Part shown: positions 34,644 to 47,524 of the stretch, piece by piece | How positions within the stretch are numbered: position 1 is the stretch's first letter | Layout of the letters: each line of letters opens with the position of its first letter | DNA from: PFJX01 sp044227325 | Lineage (GTDB): Bacteria > Pseudomonadota > Gammaproteobacteria > Burkholderiales > Thiobacillaceae | Assembly: GCA_044227325.1 (NCBI GenBank) | Contig: JBGAFI010000014.1 | Coordinates: forward strand, 62,001 to 126,000 | DNA length: 64,000 nucleotides | Direction: 5' to 3' | The notes under the pieces: model-generated | What the model was told of the DNA's origin: nothing | Databases searched by the model: none | Seen by the model: the letters and a program-made list of their open reading frames with translations, nothing else | Made by a program: the position numbers and the translations under genes

Positions 34644-34809
34644 GGATGAAGGTTTTGTGAAGGGGCGGTTGCGAGACTAGTGCGGCAACTTGACAGGGAT
34701 ATTTCCGCGCACGGGAAAAGCACGGTTTCGAGCCCGCAAGCGGTCGCGATCGCGGTCGAAGCGCCGCGCCGCGCCGGCCGGGATGCGCGCTATCGCCGCG
34801 CCGGCCGCT

Positions 34810-35709
34810 TCAGCGCGAGATGCATTCGCGCGGATCGATCTCGCCGCGCTGGTAGGCGTCCTGGAAGCGTCGCCAGCGGAAGGGCACCAGGAGCTGGTGG
34901 GCGAAGCGCAGCGGCATCGCTTCGCGGATGCCGATTTCGGCGGGGGGCTGCCGCGTGGTGTCGTTGAAATAGGTGCCGAAGACCAGATCCCACAGCATGA
35001 GGTTCTCGCCGTAGTTCTTGTTGCCTTCGCGCAGGTCCATGCTGTGATGCCAGCGGTGCAGCGTGGGCGTGTTGAAGACATAGCTCAGCCAGCCGGGACG
35101 CATGCGCACGTTGCAATGGGTCAGGAAGCCGATGTAGGCGGTGATCGCGCCGAACCACATGACGACCGTGCCCGGCGCGCCCGCCGCCGCGAGCAGCAGG
35201 GCGGAGAACAGCAGACTTTTCAGGGTGTCGACGAAATGAAAGCGCCCGGTGTTGAGGAACCAGAGCTTTTTCGTGCTGTGGTGCACCGCGTGAAAGCGCC
35301 ACAACCACGGCCATTCGTGGGCCAGGCGATGGCCCCAGTAGAGGCCGAATTCGGCGATGACCAGGGCGAGCGCCACTTGCAGCCACATGGGCCAGGCGTT
35401 CGGCCAGAGGCCGGTGCCGACCGGGCCGCCCACCGTTTTCGCAAGCCCCAATACCGCGAGGGAGACGACCAACAGTTGCACGAAGCTTTTCGTGAGGGCG
35501 GTGTGGGCGAGGTCGGCGAATTCCTGGCCGTCGGACGGCAGCCATTCGCGCAGATGCGGACGCGCCCGCTCCAGCGCGAACAGGATCAGGGCCAGGGAGA
35601 AATAGCAGAGGTTGAAGGCGAGTTGAGCGTGGTCGTGCGCCATGCCGATGCCGGTCGCGGCGACGGCGGCGATGAACAGCAGGGGCCACAGGGCGTAATC
35701 CAGGATCAC
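34810..35709 (-). CDS. Fatty acid hydroxylase / sterol desaturase family membrane enzyme
   Basis: 299 residues with about four to five helices and the complete di-iron histidine set: HRLAH (127-131), HAVHH (140-144), and HRWHH (218-222), plus NYGENLMLWDLVFGTYF near the end. Such enzymes hydroxylate or desaturate lipid chains at the membrane using O2. The substrate is unknown; neighbouring btaAB suggests a membrane-lipid setting but they are separate units by spacing. The GTG at 35709 places the first helix at the N-terminus; the first ATG (35643) would cut into it. Confidence 0.85.
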   Translation of the reverse strand: MILDYALWPLLFIAAVAATGIGMAHDHAQLAFNLCYFSLALILFALERARPHLREWLPSDGQEFADLAHTALTKSFVQLLVVSLAVLGLAKTVGGPVGTGLWPNAWPMWLQVALALVIAEFGLYWGHRLAHEWPWLWRFHAVHHSTKKLWFLNTGRFHFVDTLKSLLFSALLLAAAGAPGTVVMWFGAITAYIGFLTHCNVRMRPGWLSYVFNTPTLHRWHHSMDLREGNKNYGENLMLWDLVFGTYFNDTTRQPPAEIGIREAMPLRFAHQLLVPFRWRRFQDAYQRGEIDPRECISR

Positions 35710-35775
35710 GGGGATCGGCGTCGGGTGGTGGGCGAACGTGAAGACTTTATTCCTGTTTTGTTGCAGGTCCGTTGC

Positions 35776-35797
35776 AGCGGCCGCCGAACCGGCCGCT
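35776..35797. other. Intergenic inverted repeat
   Basis: 7-bp perfect stem (35776-35782 / 35791-35797) with an 8-base loop in the space between the divergent desaturase-family gene and the H1-like gene. No T tract. Could be an operator or structural element. Confidence 0.35.
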
Positions 35798-35933
35798 TGC
35801 GCCCCGAGCGCGGGAAAGCACGGGATGGAGGTGAACTAGGGGTAAAGAAATACCAGGGTTTTCCGTTAAGCTTCGCGTGCGAGGCTGCGAGCCAAATAAC
35901 TTTATCTCTACGACTGTTTCAGGAGGAATGACC

Positions 35934-36440
35934 GTGTCCGAAGACAAAGCCCCCCCGTCCAAACGAACCACCAAGAAAGCCGATCCCGCCGCCGAAGCCG
36001 CGAAGCCCGTGAAAGCGGCCGCCGCGGCCAAGGCGAAAAGCCCGGCGAAAGAGAAGCCGGTAGCCAAGGAAAAGGCCGTGGCCAAAGCCAAGCCGGCGCC
36101 CGCGAAAGCCGCCGCCAAGGCCGCGCCGGCCAAGGCCGCGAGCGCGACGGCGGAACCCGCGAAGGCCAAGAAGGCGCCCGCCGCCAAGCCCGCCGCCGCC
36201 AAGGCGCCCGCCGCCGCCAAACCCGTTGCCGCCAAGCCCGCGGGCGAAGCGAAGAAAAAAGCCCCCGCGAAAAAGAAACTGGTGGACAAGCCCACCGCGC
36301 CCTCCGACGAGGAGCGCCAGCGCTGGGTCGCGACCGCGGCCTACCACCGCGCCGAGCGGCGCGGTTTCGCGCCGGGTTACGAAGTGCAGGACTGGCTGGA
36401 CGCGGAAGCCGAGATCAACGCCTTGATCGGCAAGGCCTGA
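35934..36440 (+). CDS. Histone H1-like Lys/Ala-rich protein with DUF2934-like C-terminus
   Basis: 168 residues. The first about 120 are Lys/Ala/Pro repeats (KAAAKAAPAKAAS, AAAKAPAAAKPVAAKPA), like bacterial histone H1-like or AlgP-type tails that bind nucleic acid. The last about 45 form a DUF2934-like segment: WVATAAYHRAERRGFAPGYEVQDWLDAEAEI. The ribosome site AGGAGG (35921-35926) is only one base from ATG 35928 but seven from GTG 35934, so I favour GTG. Role not known; probable DNA association. Confidence 0.75.
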   Translation: MSEDKAPPSKRTTKKADPAAEAAKPVKAAAAAKAKSPAKEKPVAKEKAVAKAKPAPAKAAAKAAPAKAASATAEPAKAKKAPAAKPAAAKAPAAAKPVAAKPAGEAKKKAPAKKKLVDKPTAPSDEERQRWVATAAYHRAERRGFAPGYEVQDWLDAEAEINALIGKA

Positions 36441-36626
36441 GCCGGCGGCTTGGCGAAGCGGTTCCGCCGAGGGGGACGCCGATTTATTTGAAAACGGCCT
36501 TCGCGGGCGCAGCGCGGCAATCCATCTGGCACGCGGAAACGACAGCCAAGGATCGCAAGCTCGCGGCGCGCCTCGCGCTGACCGGATGAATCGGCGATTC
36601 CCTCCGGACACCCGGCCGGACTGGGT

Positions 36627-37553
36627 TCAACCCGCGTGCACGCTCTCCATGATCTCCATGAAACGCCGCGCCTGGGGCGACAGGAAGCGCCCCTTGCGCA
36701 GCACCAGCCCATAGCTGCGCTGCGGGAAGTACTTGGTCAGGGGAATGCGAACCAGGGCTTCGCCGCCTTCCAGGCAAATGTCGGTGACGATGGAAATGCC
36801 CATGCCCAGGCTCACGTACTTCTTGATGACTTCCCAGCCGCCGGCTTCCAGCGTCACCGTGAAGGTGAGGTTGTTCTGTTGGAACACATATTTGACGATG
36901 CGCCAGGTGGACAGGTGGCTGGGCGGCAGGATGAGCCCGTAGTGGCTCACGTCCTCCAGGGTGATTTCTTCGCCGGCGGCGGATTTCTCCGCCAGCGGGT
37001 GGCCCAGGGGAGTGATGAGCATGGGGTCGTAGTTCACCACCGGCTTGTATTCGATGTCCTCCGGCACCTCCAGCATCGAGCCCACGGCGAAATCGATCTC
37101 GTCAGAACGCAGCATCTTCAGTCCGTCCCGGCCGGTGACGTTATGCATCTTGAGCTGGACTTTCGGGTAGGCGGTGACGAACTGGCGCACCGGTTCCGGC
37201 AGGATGTAGAGGATGGTGGATTCGCCGGCGCCGATCTTCAATTCCCCCGATTCCAGCTTGCCGAAGTGGGCGGCGAAGCTTTCCTGCAATTTGTCGATGC
37301 CGTCCACAAGGGGTTCGGAGAGCTGGTAGAGGACTTCGCCTTCCGGCGTCAGCTTGAGGTGGGGGCCGCGCCGCTCGAACAGCACCACGCTGAGTTCCCG
37401 CTCCAGGGCCTGGATCTGCAGCGATACCGAGGGCTGGGACAGGAACAGTTTGTCGGCGGCCTTGGAGATGCTGCCGCAGCGGACCACCTGATAGAAGGCG
37501 CGCAGTTGCTTGAGCCGGTTGTTCTTGTAGTAGAGCGGCGCGTCGGAAGCCAT
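36627..37553 (-). CDS. LysR-type transcriptional regulator, CysB-like
   Basis: 308 residues: an N-terminal winged helix (RLKQLRAFYQVVRCGSISKAADKLFLSQPSVSLQIQALE, in part) and a two-lobed periplasmic-binding-like effector domain. It is transcribed away from the rnf-PFOR operon, with 191 bases between, the classical LysR arrangement, so it likely controls that operon and itself. Effector unknown. The intergenic region has two strong dyads. Confidence 0.88.
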   Translation of the reverse strand: MASDAPLYYKNNRLKQLRAFYQVVRCGSISKAADKLFLSQPSVSLQIQALERELSVVLFERRGPHLKLTPEGEVLYQLSEPLVDGIDKLQESFAAHFGKLESGELKIGAGESTILYILPEPVRQFVTAYPKVQLKMHNVTGRDGLKMLRSDEIDFAVGSMLEVPEDIEYKPVVNYDPMLITPLGHPLAEKSAAGEEITLEDVSHYGLILPPSHLSTWRIVKYVFQQNNLTFTVTLEAGGWEVIKKYVSLGMGISIVTDICLEGGEALVRIPLTKYFPQRSYGLVLRKGRFLSPQARRFMEIMESVHAG

Positions 37554-37619
37554 GGAAGTCTCCTATAAATAGCGTGAGCAACTTATGAGATGAATGATTG
37601 TGCGCCGCATCATTAAATC

Positions 37620-37649
37620 AGCCAATATCTTAGATTGAAATTATTGGCT
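37620..37649. promoter_or_regulatory. Inverted repeat, candidate LysR operator
   Basis: AGCCAATA at 37620-37627 is matched by TATTGGCT at 37642-37649, a perfect 8-bp dyad with a 14-base spacer, in the middle of the divergent region between the LysR gene and rnfB. The size and position suit a LysR-family binding site. Confidence 0.55.
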
Positions 37650-37683
37650 CGCCGTTGGCATGAAACTTTTACACTGTGCACTG

Positions 37684-37716
37684 CAACAATTTCGACCAAA
37701 AGGTCTTAAATTGTTG
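37684..37716. promoter_or_regulatory. Large dyad just upstream of rnfB
   Basis: CAACAATTT (37684-37692) pairs with AAATTGTTG (37708-37716), and inside it GACC (37694-37697) pairs with GGTC (37702-37705) around an AAAA centre. It ends 28 bases before the rnfB ATG. It could be a repressor operator, or a hairpin in the mRNA leader. Confidence 0.55.
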
Positions 37717-37744
37717 AACAAAATAGTCAAGAAAGGTGTTTGAG

Positions 37745-38629
37745 ATGGAGATGGTGTCCAGCATCGCCGTGGCGGGGGCCTTCATGGCGGCCCTCGGCTC
37801 GCTGTTGGCCTGGCTGTTGGCCGTGGCCAACAAGCGCCTCTATGTCTACGAAGACCCGCGCATCGGCGAAGTCGAGGAGTTGCTGCCCAAGTCCAATTGC
37901 GGCGCCTGCGGCACCGCCGGTTGCCGCAACTTCGCCGAGCAGGTGGTGGCGGGCGAGATCGTGCCGGCCAAGTGTTCCGTGAACGCGCCGGAAATGAACG
38001 CCTACATCGCCAATTTCCTGGGCGTGTCCATGGGCGACGTGGAGAAGCAGGTGGCCCGGCTCGCCTGCGCCGGCGGCAGCCATGTGGCCTATGTGCGCGC
38101 CAGCTACAAGGGCCTGGGCACCTGCCGCGCGGCGGCCACCGTGTCCGGCGGCGGCAAGGCCTGCGCCTGGGGCTGCCTGGGCCTGGGCGATTGCGAGGTC
38201 GAATGCGATTTCGACGCCATCGCCATGAATCAATACGGGCTTCCCGTCGTGGATGCCGAGAAGTGCACCGCCTGCGGCGATTGCGTGGACGTGTGCCCGA
38301 AGGACCTTTTTTCCTTGCAGCCCGTGAGCCACAAGCTCTGGGTGGCCTGCAAGAGCCGGGCGGATGGCGACGTCGCCGAGGCGCAATGCGAGGTGGCCTG
38401 TACCGCCTGCGGCAAATGCGCCATGGATGCCGCCCCCGGTTTGATCCGCCTGGACAACAACCTGGCGGTGATCGACTACGCTAAGAACCACTTGGCGTCT
38501 CCCGTGGCGATCGAGCGCTGCCCCACCGGGGCCATCGTCTGGCTGAACGACAGTCAGGCGCTGCGAGGGCGCGAAGCCAAGAAGATCATCCGCAGAGAAG
38601 CGCTGCCGATGCGCGCGAACGTTGTTTGA
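37745..38629 (+). CDS. rnfB: Rnf complex iron-sulfur subunit RnfB
   Basis: 294 residues. An N-terminal membrane helix (about 5-27), then the Fe4S domain with C52, C55, C60 and C77 (NCGACGTAGC), a region of further conserved Cys (CRAAA, CAWGCLGLGDCEVEC), and two ferredoxin clusters (CTACGDCVDVCP at about 174-185, CTACGKC with CPTG). RnfB accepts electrons from ferredoxin and passes them to RnfC/D/G. First gene of the operon, 13 bases before the PFOR gene. Start ATG at 37745. Confidence 0.93.
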   Translation: MEMVSSIAVAGAFMAALGSLLAWLLAVANKRLYVYEDPRIGEVEELLPKSNCGACGTAGCRNFAEQVVAGEIVPAKCSVNAPEMNAYIANFLGVSMGDVEKQVARLACAGGSHVAYVRASYKGLGTCRAAATVSGGGKACAWGCLGLGDCEVECDFDAIAMNQYGLPVVDAEKCTACGDCVDVCPKDLFSLQPVSHKLWVACKSRADGDVAEAQCEVACTACGKCAMDAAPGLIRLDNNLAVIDYAKNHLASPVAIERCPTGAIVWLNDSQALRGREAKKIIRREALPMRANVV

Positions 38630-38642
38630 AAGGCATTACACA

Positions 38643-43477
<4,835 letters not shown>

Positions 43478-43484
43478 GCGGAAC

Positions 43485-43590
43485 GTGAAAAGTGAAAAGT
43501 GAAAAGTGAAGTTCAAACGCGCGCAAGGCGCCCCATTTCACTTGAGCCGCGCAGCGGCGCGTCACTTTTCACACTTCACGCGTGAAGTGA
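43485..43590. repeat. Intergenic repeat element A in the rnf operon
   Basis: Three tandem GTGAAAA heptamers (43485-43505) and a partial fourth, then a short GC hairpin near 43546-43558 and an inverted copy of the same motif (CACTTTTCACACTTCACG at 43563-43580). A related element occupies 47400-47507. Together with the hairpin it looks like a mobile or REP-like spacer element. Confidence 0.7.
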
Positions 43591-43602
43591 TCCGATAACA
43601 CC

Positions 43603-44940
43603 ATGCTGTCCTTATTTCGACGCAGAACATTCGCGCGTGGGGTGCATCCCGACGCGCAAAAGAGCACTGCCGGCAATCCGATTCGTCGGATGCCGTTTGC
43701 GTCGCGCATGATCCTCCCCCTCGCGCAACACATAGGCAAGCCGGCAGTGCCCCTTATCCGGGCCGGCCAGGAGGTCGTACGCGGACAACCCATCGCCAAA
43801 GCCGATGGTTTTCTTTCCGTTCCCATCCATGCGCCCGCCGACGGCGTCATCGAGTCCGTCGAGCTGAAACCCAGCGCGCGCGGCCCCTGGGTGGAATCCA
43901 TCGTCTTGCGGGTCTATGAAGCCTCCACCCAGGAAATCCGCTGGAGCGAATCCCACGACGTGGATGCCATGTCGCCCCAGGAATTGCTGCAAGCCATCCA
44001 GGACACCGGCATGGTGGGCCTGGGCGGCGCCACCTTCCCAAGCCACGCGAAGCTGACCGTGCCGGTGGAGCACAAGATCCACACCCTCATCGTCAACGGC
44101 TGCGAATGCGAGCCCTACCTGACCTGCGACCACCGGCTCATGCTGGAGTATCCGGAGGATCTGATGGTCGGCACCCGCCTGGCCATGCGCGCGGTGGGCG
44201 CCCAACGCGCCATCATCGGCATCGAGGACAACAAGCTGGACGCGGTGGAGGCGATCCGCAAATGCCTGCCCGCCGACGGCGCCATCACCGTGGAAGCGGT
44301 ACAGACCAAGTACCCCCAGGGCGCCGAGAAGATGCTCATCAAGTCCCTGCTGGGCGTCGAGGTGCCGCCCGGCAAGCTGCCCATGCACGTGGGCGTGGTG
44401 GTGAACAACGTCGGCACCCTGGCCCAGTTGGGCCAGTTGCTGCCCGCCGGCGAGGGACTGACCGAGCGGGTGGTCACCGTTACCGGCCCGGGCATCAAGA
44501 AGCCCGGGGATTACTGGGTGCCCATCGGCACGCCCATGCGCACCGTGCTGGAATGGGCCGGCGCGCGCGACGCCTCCGAGCGGGAGATCATCCTGGGCGG
44601 TCCCATGATGGGCCAGGCCGTGGCTTCCCTGGACGTGCCGGTCACCAAGGGCGTGTCCGGCATCCTGGTGTTCGACAAGCGCCAGATCGAGGAGACCGCG
44701 AAGCACAAGCCGTATCCCTGCATCAAATGCGGCGAGTGCGTGAAGGTCTGCCCCATGGGCCTGAATCCCTCCATGCTGGGCATGCTCGCCGCGCAGCGCG
44801 ACTACGAAACCATGGGCGGGCATTACCACCTGGGCGACTGTTTCGAATGCGGCTGCTGCACCTACGTGTGCCCCTCCCATATCCCCCTGGTTCAGCAGTT
44901 CCGTGTCGCAAAAGGCATCCTGCGGGAGCAGGCGGCCTGA
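43603..44940 (+). CDS. rnfC: Rnf complex subunit RnfC
   Basis: 445 residues. Binds NAD(H), FMN and two 4Fe-4S clusters and links the complex to NAD. Motifs: RMPFASRMILPLAQHIGKPA, GMVGLGGATFPSHAKL (nucleotide-binding), NGCECEPYLTCDHRLM, and two cluster motifs CIKCGECVKVCP (about 373) and CFECGCCTYVCP (about 413). No long C-terminal alanine-rich tail as in E. coli RnfC. ATG at 43603 after a 125-base spacer holding a repeat element. Confidence 0.94.
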   Translation: MLSLFRRRTFARGVHPDAQKSTAGNPIRRMPFASRMILPLAQHIGKPAVPLIRAGQEVVRGQPIAKADGFLSVPIHAPADGVIESVELKPSARGPWVESIVLRVYEASTQEIRWSESHDVDAMSPQELLQAIQDTGMVGLGGATFPSHAKLTVPVEHKIHTLIVNGCECEPYLTCDHRLMLEYPEDLMVGTRLAMRAVGAQRAIIGIEDNKLDAVEAIRKCLPADGAITVEAVQTKYPQGAEKMLIKSLLGVEVPPGKLPMHVGVVVNNVGTLAQLGQLLPAGEGLTERVVTVTGPGIKKPGDYWVPIGTPMRTVLEWAGARDASEREIILGGPMMGQAVASLDVPVTKGVSGILVFDKRQIEETAKHKPYPCIKCGECVKVCPMGLNPSMLGMLAAQRDYETMGGHYHLGDCFECGCCTYVCPSHIPLVQQFRVAKGILREQAA

Positions 44941-44963
44941 TCCTTTCGCTTTCCGGACCCATC

Positions 44964-45611
44964 ATGAATGCCACCCTGACCCGCGAATTCATCGCCGACG
45001 CCTTGTCCCGCTCCATTCTGGATCCCCGCAGCCGCGCCTTGTACGACCTGTGCTTCTTCCAGCGGGACCATTTCAGCGACGAGATCGTCGCCGACAAGCT
45101 GCGCCTGATCGGCCGGCTCTACGCGGAATACGGCGCGGGCCCGGGCTTCTCGCCCGAACTGGGCGCCCACCGCCTGACCAAGTCGCGGGTGGACCACTGG
45201 TTTTCCACCCTGTCCACCGCCGAGCAACTGGACGCCTGGCTGCCGCTGGAACTGCACAAGCGGGTCATGGACGTGTTCGCCGAGCTGCCCGAGAGCGAAG
45301 CCCGCTCCCTGGCTTCCAAATACCTGCATTTCCACTTTCCCGAGCTGTTCTTCATCCACGACAGTCTGGTCGAGGCGACGGTGTGGGAGTTGAGCGAGGG
45401 GGGCTGCGGTTTCCTCGCCCTGTCGGATTTCGATCCGGTCTACGGACGCTTCCATGCCGGCTGCCGCAAGCTTGCCGAACGCCTGGCGCCCGAACTGGGC
45501 CGGCGCCTGACGCCCCGGGAAATGGACCGCCTGTTGCGGGCCTGGCAGGCGCGGGAGGATGTCCCGTTCGCCGCGCGGCCCGCAAGAGTCATGTGCGGCT
45601 TGCAGGCATAA
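44964..45611 (+). CDS. Unknown 215-residue soluble protein within the rnf operon
   Basis: I do not recognize a family. It is a cytosolic, mostly helical protein (MNATLTREFIADALSRS, LASKYLHFHFPELFFIHDSLVEATVWELSEGG) with several conserved-looking aromatic and His residues but no metal or nucleotide motif I can name. It lies between rnfC (23-base gap) and rnfD (53-base gap) on the same strand, so it is co-transcribed and may assist assembly or regulation of Rnf. The start ATG at 44964 is preferred over longer readings that run through rnfC. Confidence 0.75.
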   Translation: MNATLTREFIADALSRSILDPRSRALYDLCFFQRDHFSDEIVADKLRLIGRLYAEYGAGPGFSPELGAHRLTKSRVDHWFSTLSTAEQLDAWLPLELHKRVMDVFAELPESEARSLASKYLHFHFPELFFIHDSLVEATVWELSEGGCGFLALSDFDPVYGRFHAGCRKLAERLAPELGRRLTPREMDRLLRAWQAREDVPFAARPARVMCGLQA

Positions 45612-45664
45612 TCCGCATCCCCAGGCCGGTGCATCGGCCCCCGTAATTCGAGCTAGCGAAAATC

Positions 45665-46717
45665 ATGGCCCCAACCCCGCGCATCGAACTGCGCACCTCG
45701 CCCCACGTGGTCAAGCACAACAGCGTGGAACGCATCATGTTCCATGTGGTGTTGGCCCTGCTGCCCGTCGCCGCCTTCTCCGTGTTCCAGTACGGCCTGT
45801 CCGCCCTGGCCCTGCTGGTCGCGGTGACCGCCGCCTGCCTGGCGACGGAGCGCCTGTTCAACCAGATGGCGGGCACCGCGAGCACGCTGAGCGACTGGTC
45901 CGCCACCATCACCGGCCTGGTGCTGGCCCTGACCCTGCCGCCCGCTTTCCCGCTCTGGATGGGCGTGGTCGCCGGCTTCATCGCCATCGCCCTGGGCAAG
46001 GCCCTGTTCGGCGGCATCGGCTTCAATGTGCTGAATCCGGCCCTGGTGGGCCGCGCCTTTGTCCAGGCCGCCTTTCCGGTGGCCATCACCACCTGGATTC
46101 CGGCGTTCGCCCCCAACCGCTTCCTGGAATTCGCGCCCACCACCTTCACGCTACCCTTCATGACCCCGCCCGACATCGGTGACTGGGCCAGGCATGCGGT
46201 GGACGGCTTCACCGGCGCGACGCCGCTGGCGCGCTGGAAGTTCGAGAACGTGCTGGCGACGCCCATGGACTTCCTGTCCGGCGCGGTGACCGCCTCCGCC
46301 GGCGAGACATCGGCGATCCTGATCCTGCTGTGCGGCGCCTATCTGGCGATCCGCGGCTTCATGGACTGGCGCATCCCGGCGGCGGTGCTGGGCAGCGCGG
46401 CGTTGACCGCCCTGATCTTCCACCTGGTGGACGGGCGCTACCCGGATCCCCTGTTCGTGCTGCTGTCCGGCGGCCTGATGCTCGGCGCGGTGTTCATGGC
46501 CACCGACATGGCCACCTCGCCGGTGACGCCCCTGGGTGTATGGATCTACGGCGCCCTGATCGGCGTGGTGACGGTCATGATCCGCTACTTCGGCGGACTG
46601 ACCGAGGGCGTCATGTACGCCATCCTCATCGCCAACGCGCTGGCGCCGCTGATCGACCAGGTGACCCAGCCCAGGGTGTTCGGCCAGGTGAAGCGCGCGA
46701 AGGGGGAGCGGGCATGA
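45665..46717 (+). CDS. rnfD: Rnf complex subunit RnfD
   Basis: 350 residues with about nine to ten helices. Homologous to NqrB. The covalent FMN attachment site is DGFTGATPL, with T186 in TGAT as the likely flavinylated threonine. Core motifs GKALFGGIGFNVLNPALVGRAF and GAVFMATDMATSPVTPLG are typical. Its stop overlaps the rnfG ATG (ATGA). Confidence 0.95.
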   Translation: MAPTPRIELRTSPHVVKHNSVERIMFHVVLALLPVAAFSVFQYGLSALALLVAVTAACLATERLFNQMAGTASTLSDWSATITGLVLALTLPPAFPLWMGVVAGFIAIALGKALFGGIGFNVLNPALVGRAFVQAAFPVAITTWIPAFAPNRFLEFAPTTFTLPFMTPPDIGDWARHAVDGFTGATPLARWKFENVLATPMDFLSGAVTASAGETSAILILLCGAYLAIRGFMDWRIPAAVLGSAALTALIFHLVDGRYPDPLFVLLSGGLMLGAVFMATDMATSPVTPLGVWIYGALIGVVTVMIRYFGGLTEGVMYAILIANALAPLIDQVTQPRVFGQVKRAKGERA

Positions 46718-47388
46718 GCGAAGCCGCCCTGCAACCCACCACCCCCAGCGGCGCCATGATCCGCACCCTGGGCCTGGTCGCCACGGTCTGTGGGATCCTC
46801 ATCGTCACCGCCTACGAAGGCACGCTCGACGCGGTGAACGCGAACAAGAAGATCGCCCTGGAGCGGGCGGTGTTCAAGGTGATTCCGGAAGCCGCGCGGG
46901 TGGACGAGTACGTCGCCACCCCGGCGGGCATCCAGCCGGCGGGCGCCGGCGCGCCGGAAGGCGCCGTCAAGTTCTACGCCGCCTACGGCGGGGACGGCGA
47001 ACTGAAAGGCATCGCCGCCGAAGGCGCGGCGAAAGGCTACGCCGACACGGTGCGCATCCTCTACGCCTACGATCCGGCGCGCCAGGTGGTCACCGGCTTT
47101 GGCGTCATCGCCATGCGCGAAACCCCTGGCATCGGCGACAAGATCCACAGCGACGAGGCCTTCCTGAAGAACTTCGTGGCCTTGGACGTGAAACTCGCCG
47201 CGGACATGAAGGCCCTGGCCAACGCGGTCAAGACGGTCAAGCACGGCAGCAAGCAAAACCCCTGGGAGATCGACGCGATTTCCGGCGCCACGGTGACCTC
47301 AAAGGCGGTGGGGCGCGGCATCAACCAGAGCGCCCAGAAGCTGCTGCCGTTGCTGGTGCCGCATCTCGATAAGCTGAAAAAACTGTGA
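46714..47388 (+). CDS. rnfG: Rnf complex subunit RnfG
   Basis: 224 residues: one N-terminal helix (about 15-34), then a periplasmic FMN-binding domain ending with the flavinylation motif SGATVTS (T193 in SGAT). YEGTLDAVNANKKIALERAVFKVIPEA and RETPGIGDKIHSDEAFLKNF are family segments. Covalent FMN needs an ApbE flavin transferase, which is not in this window. Confidence 0.94.
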   Translation: MSEAALQPTTPSGAMIRTLGLVATVCGILIVTAYEGTLDAVNANKKIALERAVFKVIPEAARVDEYVATPAGIQPAGAGAPEGAVKFYAAYGGDGELKGIAAEGAAKGYADTVRILYAYDPARQVVTGFGVIAMRETPGIGDKIHSDEAFLKNFVALDVKLAADMKALANAVKTVKHGSKQNPWEIDAISGATVTSKAVGRGINQSAQKLLPLLVPHLDKLKKL

Positions 47389-47399
47389 AGCTTGAATGC

Positions 47400-47507
47400 G
47401 GAAAAGTAAATGGGAAAAGTGAAATGGGAAAAGTGAAAAGTGATGCCCACCCCGCGCTTGCGGCGCGACCCTCCCTGCCGGGAGGGTATTGCGTTTCACG
47501 CTTCACG
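47400..47507. repeat. Intergenic repeat element B in the rnf operon
   Basis: GGAAAAGTGAAA-type repeats (47411-47444), a perfect hairpin CCCTCCC-TGCC-GGGAGGG (47469-47486), and a closing inverted motif TTTCACGCTTCACG (47494-47507). Related in layout and sequence to the element at 43485-43590. Confidence 0.7.
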
Positions 47508-47524
47508 TTTAACGGAGACCAATG

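Noticed and set aside
34644..34740. Pho box upstream of btaA
   Set aside because: Only one weak half-site (CTGTCAA) and two CTTCA words right at the start codon; not a credible 11-bp repeat array.
35928..35930. ATG start for the H1-like gene
   Set aside because: AGGAGG ends one base before it, too close; GTG at 35934 has ideal spacing.
37654..37675. Sigma-54 promoter for rnfB (TGGCAT element)
   Set aside because: The -24-like element is present but the -12 GC is missing (TTTTA in place of TTGCA).
43485..43508. CRISPR-like array from the GTGAAAA repeats
   Set aside because: Units are 7 bp and contiguous, with no spacers.
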